From Actinomycetota bacterium (GTDB taxonomy: Bacteria > Actinomycetota > Humimicrobiia > Humimicrobiales > Humimicrobiaceae): a stretch of 34,177 nucleotides of DNA. Positions 16,338-23,932 of this stretch are shown here, one piece after another (position 1 is the stretch's first letter; each line of letters starts with the position of its first letter). Under the pieces are notes generated by a model, which ran no database searches, was not told where the DNA came from, and saw only the letters and a program-made list of their open reading frames with translations. The translations under genes and the position numbers were made by a program. Location of the stretch: assembly GCA_016870615.1 (NCBI GenBank), contig VGAZ01000009.1, forward strand, positions 1 through 34,177. The letters are read 5' to 3'.

Positions 16338-16763
16338 TTAATAATCAGTATTTTTTTTATTTACTGTTCTATTTTCCAGGATTTTTGCTTTAACTAATCT
16401 TTTGAATTTTTCTGCAACTTTTACTGCATTTTTTGCATCAATTAAAGAGGGGTCTTCAAATTCAGGATATCTTGTTTCCACTGCAAATACACTTAACTCA
16501 GCCCCCGAATCTTTTAATTTTAATACAGAGGGATCTTTTTTACCTGCAACAATTACAAGATCCTCTATATCATGTGTTTTTTGAAATTCAATATCCAAAA
16601 ATACATGAAATGCTTTCATGTATTTTTCTGCCGCCTGTTGGGCATGAAAACATATTATATCGGTTAAAGGTTCTTTCAGTTTAAGCTCTCTTTTAGAAAC
16701 TGAAATGTCCCTGTCGGCTTTTTTAATCCAGCTATCTATAATATCATTTTTAGTTTTTTTCAT
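16338..16763 (-). CDS. HEPN domain protein paired with a minimal nucleotidyltransferase
   Basis: 141 residues with start ATG 16763; an AAAGGA sits eight to nine bases upstream, which favours this over the TTG at 16784. The helical HEPN core has WIKKADRDISVSKREL, FHAQQAAEKYMKAF and ETRYPEFEDPS followed by a helix to about 130. The Rx4-6H RNase motif of toxic HEPN proteins, and the HepT-type RX4XY motif, are not evident, so this looks like the common HEPN class with the TRYP signature. It overlaps the upstream nucleotidyltransferase gene by 14 bases, so the two are translated together. The pair resembles MNT-HEPN toxin-antitoxin modules, but nuclease activity should not be assumed. Confidence 0.85.
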   Translation of the reverse strand: MKKTKNDIIDSWIKKADRDISVSKRELKLKEPLTDIICFHAQQAAEKYMKAFHVFLDIEFQKTHDIEDLVIVAGKKDPSVLKLKDSGAELSVFAVETRYPEFEDPSLIDAKNAVKVAEKFKRLVKAKILENRTVNKKNTDY

Positions 16764-17094
16764 AGATAGATTTTCCTTTTGCAATTACTGTAGTTACAAA
16801 AGCCTGGGGAACATCACTCCACTCAATTACTTCTTCCGGAGTATAAACAATGATGTCTTTGGGGATTAAAATTCCAGCCAGTGCTTTATAAATTGGAACT
16901 GAACGTTTATACCTTGGCAATTTTGATTTCATAATAACAAGTATATCAATATCACTATTCTTATCAGGACTTCCGTAAGCATATGAACCAAATAAAATGA
17001 TTTTTTGGGGATTGACTGCATCTACTATTTTTCTGGCAATTATATCAATAGTATCCTTTTTATTTTCTTTAATTTTATTTACTTTTGCAGTCAT
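16750..17094 (-). CDS. MNT-type minimal nucleotidyltransferase
   Basis: 114 residues with a Pol-beta-fold nucleotidyltransferase signature near residues 35-53: GSYAYGSPDKNSDIDILVIM, containing the GS and DxD metal-binding residues. MNT proteins paired with HEPN partners act as antitoxins by adding AMP to the HEPN toxin in characterised systems (for example MntA/HepT). The stop lies inside the start of the HEPN gene, indicating tight coupling. Catalytic residues are intact, so activity is expected, but the target is only inferred from the neighbour. Confidence 0.88.
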   Translation of the reverse strand: MTAKVNKIKENKKDTIDIIARKIVDAVNPQKIILFGSYAYGSPDKNSDIDILVIMKSKLPRYKRSVPIYKALAGILIPKDIIVYTPEEVIEWSDVPQAFVTTVIAKGKSIYEKN

Positions 17095-17287
17095 TTTCCG
17101 GGAATTATTTTTGATTTAATATTTATAATTTAATACTATTTAAATCATATATAATATAAATGCCAATAGCAAATGAAATTAATCCAAAAAAATATTTTAA
17201 TTAAGTTTGATCCAAAATGTAATTTTTATTAAGCATTAATATTGGAATTGAAGTGCCGTTTAAACCTTTATTATTTTTCCCGGAAGT

Positions 17288-17524
17288 TTACGTGATGAAT
17301 TCAAGGATTTTTTCTTTTTCTTTATCAGTAAAATCATTGCCATACATCCGCAAAAAAACATGCTTTTTTAAATCTCCGTCTCCGTATTTTTCCCTGATTC
17401 CGCAAACCATGATTTCTAAAGACATGCGGGACATGGAAAGGCTCATAAGAAGCCTTTTTTTACCTGGAACTTTCATGAGCATCTCCCGGTAAACTTTTTC
17501 TATAGAGTTTTCTTTATTATTCAT
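17288..17524 (-). CDS. small conserved helical protein paired with a nucleotidyltransferase
   Basis: 78 residues. It overlaps the stop of the upstream nucleotidyltransferase gene by eight bases. The sequence is helical and basic, with YREMLMKVPGKKRLLMSLSM in the N-terminal half and KKHVFLRMYGNDFTDKEKEKI at the C-terminus. I recognise it as a conserved small protein that accompanies this kind of nucleotidyltransferase, but no function is known to me. The arrangement (enzyme gene, then an overlapping small gene) resembles MNT-HEPN modules. It is predicted to be cytosolic, with no signal peptide or membrane helix. Confidence 0.72.
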   Translation of the reverse strand: MNNKENSIEKVYREMLMKVPGKKRLLMSLSMSRMSLEIMVCGIREKYGDGDLKKHVFLRMYGNDFTDKEKEKILEFIT

Positions 17525-18053
17525 TTATAACTTCCCTTAGCAGTTTGCCTGCGCCCAGTTTAGCGGCCCAGTTTTTTATGTAATTTAAGTCAGTGTTTTC
17601 TTTCAGCAGGTTTTTAACATCATTTAGCTGCATTTCTGAATGACTGTCTTTTGCCCATATTAATTTTGATATTATGAGGTCTTCAATGCTTACAATATAA
17701 ATAAAATCACTGTTAAGCTTAAACCGTTTTCTGCGGCCAAACTCTTCTTTTCTATACTCTGTGTCTTTGCGGATTATAAAGTCAACTTTTATTAACTCTG
17801 TTAAATGTATTATCTTGAACATGCCTTTTTGGTTAATTGATGATTTTATCATTTCCTTGCTGATATAATAACTATCCGAAAAAACATTATAGAATTTATC
17901 AATTTCGGCAATTTCAACAACAATGTCTATGTCGCGTGTCATTCGGGGTATTGAATAATATCCCATAGCAATTGAGCCTGTAAGCATATATGGTATTTTA
18001 TTTGAGTTGAGTTTTTTAACAACACTTTTTAAAACAGCCAGTTCATCAATCAT
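17517..18053 (-). CDS. nucleotidyltransferase (Pol-beta fold, DUF6036-like)
   Basis: 178 residues from ATG 18053 (MIDELAVLKSVV). The frame is open to 18128 but the extra N-terminus is not domain-like. The catalytic signature GSIAMGYYSIPRMTRDIDIV (GSx10DxD type) lies near residues 26-45, and a second acidic strand, VDFIIRK, lies near 90. The later VSIEDLIISKLIWAK segment is typical of AbiEii/DUF6036-like nucleotidyltransferases. Its stop lies inside the following small gene. This looks like the enzyme of a two-gene module, possibly toxin-antitoxin-like, whose partner is the small helical protein. The start has only AAAGA upstream and is the least certain part. Confidence 0.8.
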   Translation of the reverse strand: MIDELAVLKSVVKKLNSNKIPYMLTGSIAMGYYSIPRMTRDIDIVVEIAEIDKFYNVFSDSYYISKEMIKSSINQKGMFKIIHLTELIKVDFIIRKDTEYRKEEFGRRKRFKLNSDFIYIVSIEDLIISKLIWAKDSHSEMQLNDVKNLLKENTDLNYIKNWAAKLGAGKLLREVINE

Positions 18054-18149
18054 ATTCTTTAATGCATAAGCAAATTTACATAATTTTAAATTTAATATTT
18101 TATATAAATAATTATACAACCATGCCAAATTATTGCCATTTTCAATTTT

Positions 18150-18170
18150 TTACCAGTTTTTTGGTATAAT
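18150..18170 (+). promoter_or_regulatory. candidate -10 element with overlapping palindrome
   Basis: A TATAAT hexamer at 18165-18170 lies 40 bases before the AHSA1-like gene. It overlaps a small inverted repeat, TACCA-N6-TGGTA, at 18151-18166. There is no clear -35 hexamer. The arrangement would suit a repressor-controlled promoter, but the evidence is limited to these motifs. Confidence 0.35.
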
Positions 18171-18210
18171 ATATATAAAGATTCAAATATTATAAAAGGC
18201 CAGAAGATAT

Positions 18211-18609
18211 ATGAAAACAATTACAATAAACCAGGAAATTTTAATTGAGGGTGCAACTCCTGATGCAATTTATGAAATATTAATGGATTCAAAAAAGCAT
18301 TCTTCTCTTGTTAATTCCACAGCTATCATCAGTACTGAGATTGGTGGAAACTTTGAGGTATATGATGGATACATAAATGGAACAAACATTGAACTTGTAA
18401 AGAACAGCAAGATTGTCCAGAAATGGCGAGGTGATGAGGACTGCTGGCCGAAGGACCATTTTTCAAATCTTACAATTAATCTGGAAAAAGTAAATAAAGG
18501 AACTAAAATAGAGCTTGTACAGGAAGATGTACCTGAGGATTGCGCTGAGGATTTTGACAGGGGCTGGCATGATTTCTACTGGAATCCTATGAAGGAAATG
18601 TTTAAGTAA
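18211..18609 (+). CDS. SRPBCC/AHSA1-like domain protein
   Basis: 132 residues forming a single START-like (SRPBCC) domain of the AHSA1 type (Activator of Hsp90 ATPase homologue 1-like). The characteristic elements are TINQEILIEGATPDAIYEILMD at the start, GGNFEVYDGYINGTNIEL, IVQKWRGDEDCWPKDHFSNL and a closing helix FDRGWHDFYWNPMKEMFK. Bacterial members bind small hydrophobic ligands and their roles are mostly unknown. It is a single-gene unit with AAGGCC-AGAAG upstream of the ATG and runs convergently into yvcK, with nine bases between the stops. Confidence 0.88.
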   Translation: MKTITINQEILIEGATPDAIYEILMDSKKHSSLVNSTAIISTEIGGNFEVYDGYINGTNIELVKNSKIVQKWRGDEDCWPKDHFSNLTINLEKVNKGTKIELVQEDVPEDCAEDFDRGWHDFYWNPMKEMFK

Positions 18610-18618
18610 GGGGACGTT

Positions 18619-19554
18619 TTACAGACCAAATAAAACACGCGCAGTTTTTTTTGGGTCATGGCGGACAAATTCTTTTGAACATAAAATATCTTCTTTTATT
18701 ATTTTTACCCTTCCCGGCAGGCTGCTGCTGTCATCAATGACAATATATGAGTTTTTTGCAGCATGTTTTGTAAGCAGTTTTCCGGACACAGGAGCAGTAT
18801 TTAATATAAGGTAGTCAATATTGCCTCCAAGATATTTTTCCACCATAAAAAAGTGGTCAGATACCTTATAATTATCTGTTTCTCCCGGCTGAGTCATAAT
18901 ATTGCATATGTATATTTTAACTGCTTTTGATTTGCTTACAGCATGGGCAACGCCCTTTACCAAAAGATTGGGTATAATGCTTGAGAACAGGCTTCCGGGC
19001 CCAAGAATAATAATATCTGCTTCACTGCATGCTTTTATTACCCCGGGATATGCCTCAGGTTCCCAGGGGTCAAGGAAAACCTCTTTTATTGAGCCATGGT
19101 GATTTATAATTTTAGTCTGGCCCAGCACTCTTGAACCGTCCTCAAATACTGCTCCAAGCACAATGTTTTCTGTTGTTGATGGCAGCACCCTGCCTTTTAT
19201 GGACAGGATATTGCTTGCTTCAAGTATTCCTTTTGCAAAACTTCCAGTAATATCTGCCATTGCTGTAATAAAAAGGTTGCCAAATGAATGGCCGCTTAAG
19301 CTGGATTTGCCTTTAAACCTGTATTGAAAAAGTTCCGGCATGAGCGAATCCGCCTCAGCAAGAGAAACTATGCAGTTTCTTATGTCGCCCGGCGGGGGCA
19401 TATTATAATCCTTCCTTAATCTGCCGGAACTGCCGCCATCATCAGTAACGGTAACAATTGCAGTTATATCATCTGCAAAATCCTTTATGCCGGCAAGTAT
19501 GGTTGAAAGACCTGTGCCGCCGCCAATGCCTGCAGTTTTAAGATTTTTTATCAT
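18619..19554 (-). CDS. yvcK: YvcK/GlmR family UDP-GlcNAc-binding regulator
   Basis: 311 residues, complete. The family signature is GIGGGTGLSTIL (9-20), then VTVTDDGGSSGRLR, PPGDIRNCI, SGHSFGNLFI, the STTENIVLGAVFEDG block, and GPGSLFSSIIPNLLV. In Bacillus subtilis the protein binds UDP-GlcNAc and stimulates GlmS to balance carbon flow into cell-wall precursors; the same is plausible here. The gene lies beside nagB (divergent, 130 bases) and close to glmM, so the locus is an amino-sugar cluster. A TATAAT-like element is present upstream on the minus strand. Confidence 0.93.
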   Translation of the reverse strand: MIKNLKTAGIGGGTGLSTILAGIKDFADDITAIVTVTDDGGSSGRLRKDYNMPPPGDIRNCIVSLAEADSLMPELFQYRFKGKSSLSGHSFGNLFITAMADITGSFAKGILEASNILSIKGRVLPSTTENIVLGAVFEDGSRVLGQTKIINHHGSIKEVFLDPWEPEAYPGVIKACSEADIIILGPGSLFSSIIPNLLVKGVAHAVSKSKAVKIYICNIMTQPGETDNYKVSDHFFMVEKYLGGNIDYLILNTAPVSGKLLTKHAAKNSYIVIDDSSSLPGRVKIIKEDILCSKEFVRHDPKKTARVLFGL

Positions 19555-19643
19555 ATTAAAATATTTCTTCTATATTTACATTTTATTATATAGAATATAA
19601 TGAAATATCAAAATATCCTTTAAATTTATTTTATAAATAACAG

Positions 19644-19654
19644 GGGAAATTCCC
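19644..19654. promoter_or_regulatory. short palindrome in the nagB/yvcK intergenic region
   Basis: GGGAA-A-TTCCC, a perfect inverted repeat with one central base, lies 31 bases upstream of the nagB start, just after a TATAAA-like hexamer. It would be well placed for a repressor of nagB. Regulator unknown. Confidence 0.3.
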
Positions 19655-19684
19655 AGTATTTAAGCAATATTTTAAGGAGAGCGC

Positions 19685-20461
19685 ATGGAAATAATAATCA
19701 GGAAGGACTATGGGCAGATGAGCATATCTGCCGCCGAAATTATTGCAGGGCTTGTAAAAGACAAGCCGGATTGTGTAATAGGGCTTGCAACCGGAAGTAC
19801 ACCAATAGCTACCTACAGGCATCTTATACACCTGCATAAAGAGCAGGGGCTTGATTTTTCAAATGTAAAGACCTTTAACCTTGACGAGTACCTTGGCATA
19901 GGAATAGATTTGGGCAGGCCTTATGAAACTGACCAGAGTTATGCAAGATTTATGCATGAAGAACTGTTCAAGCATATAAATATTAAAAAAGAAAATATAC
20001 ATATTCCCGACGGGCTGGCAAAAGAACCTGAAAAATTCTGCGCATGGTATGAGGAAGAAATAAAAAAAGCCGGCGGTATTGATTTGCAGCTTCTGGGAAT
20101 AGGGGGAGACGGGCACCTTGCTTTTAATGAGCCCGGTTCATCACTTTTTTCTAGGACAAGGGTACAGGCCCTGGCAAAGCAGACACTGGATGATAATTTT
20201 GAAAGTTTTTACAGCAAAGCAAATGTAAAAAGGGAAGATATGCCCCATTATGCCATCACTATGGGGGTCGGGACAATACTTGAATCAAAACATGCCTTAA
20301 TGATTGCCAGCGGAGCTAAAAAGGCAGGGATTATAGCAGAGGCGCTTGAAGGATGCGTTACATCAAAAGTAACAGCATCTGCCCTGCAGCTTCATCCCGG
20401 CAGGGTGACTGTCATGCTCGATGAAGGGGCATCATCAAAGCTGACATGGAGCATTAACTGA
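19685..20461 (+). CDS. nagB: glucosamine-6-phosphate deaminase
   Basis: 258 residues, preceded by AAGGAGA. The family motifs are complete: LATGSTPIATYRHL (35-47), FNLDEYLG with Asp67, and GIGGDGHLAFNEPGSS with Asp142, His144 and Glu149 as catalytic residues. NagB interconverts glucosamine-6-phosphate and fructose-6-phosphate plus ammonia. In most bacteria it degrades amino sugars. Here, beside yvcK and glmM and with no glmS or nagA in view, it could also act in the biosynthetic direction; that is inference. It is divergent from yvcK and convergent with the glmM operon. Confidence 0.95.
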   Translation: MEIIIRKDYGQMSISAAEIIAGLVKDKPDCVIGLATGSTPIATYRHLIHLHKEQGLDFSNVKTFNLDEYLGIGIDLGRPYETDQSYARFMHEELFKHINIKKENIHIPDGLAKEPEKFCAWYEEEIKKAGGIDLQLLGIGGDGHLAFNEPGSSLFSRTRVQALAKQTLDDNFESFYSKANVKREDMPHYAITMGVGTILESKHALMIASGAKKAGIIAEALEGCVTSKVTASALQLHPGRVTVMLDEGASSKLTWSIN

Positions 20462-20516
20462 TATCCGGGTAAATCAATAGATTTAAGATAGCTGAAAACT
20501 TTACTGGCAAAGAAAA

Positions 20517-21434
20517 TTAATAAATTTCCTCGGTTTCTTCTTTTGTATAGAAGAGATTCTTATACTCTTCCTGGTCAAGCGTGCCCTCATTATTTAAAAG
20601 ATATCCCCAGGCATCTTTTCTCCTGGCAAACGCAATTTCTTCAAGTTTTTTAAGCTTTTCAGTTATTTTCTGTTTTGCCATCATATCTTTTAATTTATTA
20701 AACAAATCAATGCTGCCAAAAACAAATATGCCCTCGTCAAGGATTTTTGAAGCAACCATATGTTCAAAAGTGTCGAAATTCAGTTGTTCTGCCACCCTTT
20801 GAATATCTTTAATTATATAATCTATTTCTTCCCTGTATGCAGGATTTTTAAGCAAATAGTATTTTTCTTCATAAATAGAATTGTCCAGCTTTGAAATTAT
20901 GCCATCATCAAGCCCGCTGGTTATTATTATAATATCAAGATCAGAACCTCTTACTATTTCTCCCGTTGACGGCTCCGGCCGAAGCTCAGCATGAGCCATA
21001 TTGTAAACTATATCACCTGCAAGTATAAAAGCTGCTCTTTCCATGATTTGCCGGCGGTATTTTTGTGAATTTACAATTCTTGATATTAGTTCTTTTGAAA
21101 GCTCAAGTTTGTCTTTGCTTATAATCATAATCTTATCTGCGAGTGCTTCAGCTTTTTTATTAACTTGCAGATAATCTGTTTTTAAACCTGCAACAGTGTA
21201 TGTGAGAAATTCGCGCATTATTGAGGGTGAAAGCCTTGCAAAACCGTCAACCCGTTTATCAAGCCTCAGGTATTTATTGCCAATGATTTTTACAATTATG
21301 CCTGGAGAAATGTTGCAAATGCGCCAAATTAAAAGAGCATCCTGCCCGACATTATCAATTATCTCTTTTCCTCTTAAGGGCCCGCTCTTTTTTAAAAGGT
21401 TAATTATTTTATCTATTACTTCCGGTGTTTGCAT
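20517..21434 (-). CDS. uncharacterised NTase-like protein in the glmM operon
   Basis: 305 residues. An N-terminal winged-helix-like segment (about 1-80, with LLKKSGPLRGKEIIDNVG) is followed by a helical linker. Then comes a segment containing GEIVRGSDLDIIIIT (159-173), whose GSDLDI is a nucleotidyltransferase (Pol-beta-like) metal-binding motif. The C-terminal part (about 230-305) is helical. I recall similar conserved hypothetical proteins but no characterised member. It starts six bases after the glmM stop, so it is co-transcribed with glmM and the upstream LbH gene. A DNA-binding plus nucleotidyl-transfer role is conceivable, but no substrate is suggested by the sequence. Confidence 0.7.
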   Translation of the reverse strand: MQTPEVIDKIINLLKKSGPLRGKEIIDNVGQDALLIWRICNISPGIIVKIIGNKYLRLDKRVDGFARLSPSIMREFLTYTVAGLKTDYLQVNKKAEALADKIMIISKDKLELSKELISRIVNSQKYRRQIMERAAFILAGDIVYNMAHAELRPEPSTGEIVRGSDLDIIIITSGLDDGIISKLDNSIYEEKYYLLKNPAYREEIDYIIKDIQRVAEQLNFDTFEHMVASKILDEGIFVFGSIDLFNKLKDMMAKQKITEKLKKLEEIAFARRKDAWGYLLNNEGTLDQEEYKNLFYTKEETEEIY

Positions 21435-21440
21435 AAATTA

Positions 21441-22790
21441 CTAACCCAGGTTATTTTTTATGGCCTGGGCAACTGATGCAGCCAGCATCCCTGTTTCTTC
21501 TTCAGTGGGGCCCTCGACCATAACCCGGCACATAGCCTGTGTGCCTGAATACCTTACAAGGACCCTTCCGGAATCTGACAGTTCTTTTTCCGCTTTTTTA
21601 ATTGAGGCGGTTATTTCCGGGTAATCCTCAAGAGGTGGTTTGCTTTTAACATTCACATTAATTGTAACCTGCGGAAATACCTGCATTATTTTGGCAAGCT
21701 CCGAAAGAGGCTTGTTTTCATTTTTTAAAACATAAAGAAGCTGGAGAGCAGAAAGTATTCCGTCACCTGTAGTGTGGTGGTCAAGAAATATGATATGCCC
21801 CGACTCTTCACCCCCGATTATTGCATCTTTTTTCTGCATCTCTTCAAGTACATACCTGTCGCCCACTTTAGCCTGTACATGCTCTATGTCCATTTTTTTA
21901 AGTGCTACTGATAATCCCATATTGCTCATAATTGTTGTAACAAGAATATTGTTTTTAAGCCTGTTTTCCTGTTTTAACCTGGCAGCGCAGATTGCAAGAA
22001 CCTGGTCACCGCTTAAAGTTTCGCCTTTTTCATCAACAACAATCAGCCTGTCCCCGTCACCATCAAAAGCAAGCCCTATATCTGCTTTTGTTTGCAGTAC
22101 TTTTTGCGCAAGACCCTCTGGGTGCAGGGCACCGCAGTTTAAGTTTATATTCATTCCGTCAGGATTTACATTAAGGGAGGTTACCTGGGCCCTCATTTCT
22201 TTAAACAGCAGCGGAGCAACCTTATACGTAGCCCCGTTTGCGCAGTCCAGTACTATTTTCATATTTTCAAGATTAAGGTTTCTTGGCAGGGAATTTTTTA
22301 AAAACACTATATACCGGCCAAGGGCATCGTCTTCCCTGTAAGCCCTTCCAAGTTCCTCAGGTAAAGCAACTTTTTCGCTCATCCAGTCTGAAAGTATGAG
22401 CTCTTCCATTTTCAGTTCCTGCTCATCAGTTAATTTAAAACCTTCTTTTGAAAATATCTTTATTCCATTATCTTCAAAAGGATTGTGTGAGGCAGAAATC
22501 ATTATCCCTGCATCTGCATCTATATTAGTTGTTATAAATGCAACGCCTGGAGTGGGAATCGGCCCTATTATAATTGCATCAGCGCCCATTGAAGTTATTC
22601 CTGCAACCAGGGCATTTTCCAGCATATATCCTGAAAGCCTTGTGTCCTTTCCAATTGCTATTTTGGGCCTGTGGCCTTTCTTTTTTAAAATATAAGTTAC
22701 AGCCTGGCCTATTTTTATTGCCATTTCAGCTGTCATAGGATATTTATTTGCCACACCCCTTACACCATCCGTACCAAATAACTGGCCCAT
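21441..22790 (-). CDS. glmM: phosphoglucosamine mutase
   Basis: 449 residues, complete. The catalytic serine loop is ISASHNP with Ser101. The metal-binding loop is DGDGDR (243-248). The sugar-binding region is GEESGH and the phosphate-binding region RYSGTQAMCRVMVEG near the C-terminus. The N-terminal LFGTDGVRG is the usual GlmM start. GlmM converts glucosamine-6-phosphate to glucosamine-1-phosphate on the way to UDP-GlcNAc. It follows the GlmU-like LbH gene by three bases and precedes the NTase-like gene by six, forming a tight three-gene operon. Confidence 0.96.
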   Translation of the reverse strand: MGQLFGTDGVRGVANKYPMTAEMAIKIGQAVTYILKKKGHRPKIAIGKDTRLSGYMLENALVAGITSMGADAIIIGPIPTPGVAFITTNIDADAGIMISASHNPFEDNGIKIFSKEGFKLTDEQELKMEELILSDWMSEKVALPEELGRAYREDDALGRYIVFLKNSLPRNLNLENMKIVLDCANGATYKVAPLLFKEMRAQVTSLNVNPDGMNINLNCGALHPEGLAQKVLQTKADIGLAFDGDGDRLIVVDEKGETLSGDQVLAICAARLKQENRLKNNILVTTIMSNMGLSVALKKMDIEHVQAKVGDRYVLEEMQKKDAIIGGEESGHIIFLDHHTTGDGILSALQLLYVLKNENKPLSELAKIMQVFPQVTINVNVKSKPPLEDYPEITASIKKAEKELSDSGRVLVRYSGTQAMCRVMVEGPTEEETGMLAASVAQAIKNNLG

Positions 22791-22793
22791 CTT

Positions 22794-23600
22794 TTATTTC
22801 CTTTCTGCAAGTTCATGAATCTGTTTTAATTTTATGACTGTATTGGGAGGGTAATAGCCCCTTGCTGTTGTGTTCGGGTAAAGAAGCACGTCCCTGCCCA
22901 GTAAACTGCCGGGAGCAGTAACGCTGTTGCATCCGGTCTCAACGCCATCAGCAAATATTGCGCCAAATTTTCTCAGTCCTGTCTCATATTTTTTACCACC
23001 AATATTTAATATTATTTTTGATTCAATAATTTTTAAATTTGCAAGTTTTGTGCCTGCCCCCAGATTGACTTTGCCCAGTATGCTGTCTCCTATGTAAGCA
23101 AAATGGCCCGCCTTGCTTGCGCCAAGCATTACTGCTGTTTTCATTTCAGTTGTGTGGCCTATTACGCATTTATTTCCAATAATCACATTTCCCCTTATAT
23201 ATGCGCCCTGTCTTATCTCATTGTAATCATTAATTATTGTCGGTCCCTTTATGAGCGCCCCGGATTCAATAATATTGCCGCTGCCAATATAAATATCATT
23301 ATCCATAAAAACTGCGCCTGCATATATTATCGAGGCGCCCTGAAGCGTCTGCCCGTCTTTTGTAACAGTATTATTCACTGTATCTATTTCAAAACCTGAT
23401 TTAATGACTTTGCCTTCATATATAATCATATCCTTTGCTACAAATGACCCGTCCTGCCTCAATCCTGAAACATTTGGCGCAATATTATCTTTTATATATC
23501 CCTTAATATTTTTTAAGCCATCCCATACATATTCAGCATTTTTAAAAAGCTCCTTTAACTTGTTGCTTTCAAGATCAAAAAAATCTTTTGCTTCCAGCAT
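22794..23600 (-). CDS. left-handed beta-helix acyltransferase, GlmU C-domain-like
   Basis: 268 residues. The first 100 residues are a mixed N-terminal part. From about 105 onward there are hexapeptide repeats of the left-handed beta-helix, with IRGNVIIGNKCVIGHTTEMK and LGASKAGHFAYIGDSILGKV. These correspond to the acetyltransferase domain of GlmU, and the His in KAGHFAYIGD matches the catalytic base of GlmU. There is no uridylyltransferase (Rossmann) domain, so it is not a full GlmU. I infer that it acetylates glucosamine-1-phosphate made by GlmM, with a separate uridylyltransferase elsewhere. It heads the three-gene operon with glmM. An AAGGGG ribosome binding site precedes the ATG. Confidence 0.85.
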   Translation of the reverse strand: MLEAKDFFDLESNKLKELFKNAEYVWDGLKNIKGYIKDNIAPNVSGLRQDGSFVAKDMIIYEGKVIKSGFEIDTVNNTVTKDGQTLQGASIIYAGAVFMDNDIYIGSGNIIESGALIKGPTIINDYNEIRQGAYIRGNVIIGNKCVIGHTTEMKTAVMLGASKAGHFAYIGDSILGKVNLGAGTKLANLKIIESKIILNIGGKKYETGLRKFGAIFADGVETGCNSVTAPGSLLGRDVLLYPNTTARGYYPPNTVIKLKQIHELAERK

Positions 23601-23932
23601 AAAACTGCCCCTTTGCTTAGAAATGATATTATTCAGTTTACTTTACAGAAAATGCCCCAATTGAAAAAAATAGATTTAACTGCCAACCCCAAACTTGTGT
23701 TTTATGGACAACGGATAATACAGGCGGGGTTTTTAGAAAAAATTATAATTGTTTTTTCAATATTGGCAATGATTTTTTAATTCTGCAGCATTGATAAATA
23801 TCAGGGTTGATTAAATGAAACAATTTACATGAAGGCACTTAATATATAATCTGGTAAAAAATATACAAATCAAATATACTATATTCAGTAATTACTTATA
23901 ATAATTTTATAAGGCATGTGGGGATATAAATA
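23601..23932. other. 332-base divergent intergenic region
   Basis: AT-rich DNA between the LbH gene (minus) and the hydrolase gene (plus). A TATAAT (23897-23902) lies 31 bases before the hydrolase start, without a convincing -35. GTGGGGAT (from 23919) is the likely ribosome binding site. No frame, RNA gene or repeat is evident. Confidence 0.5.
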
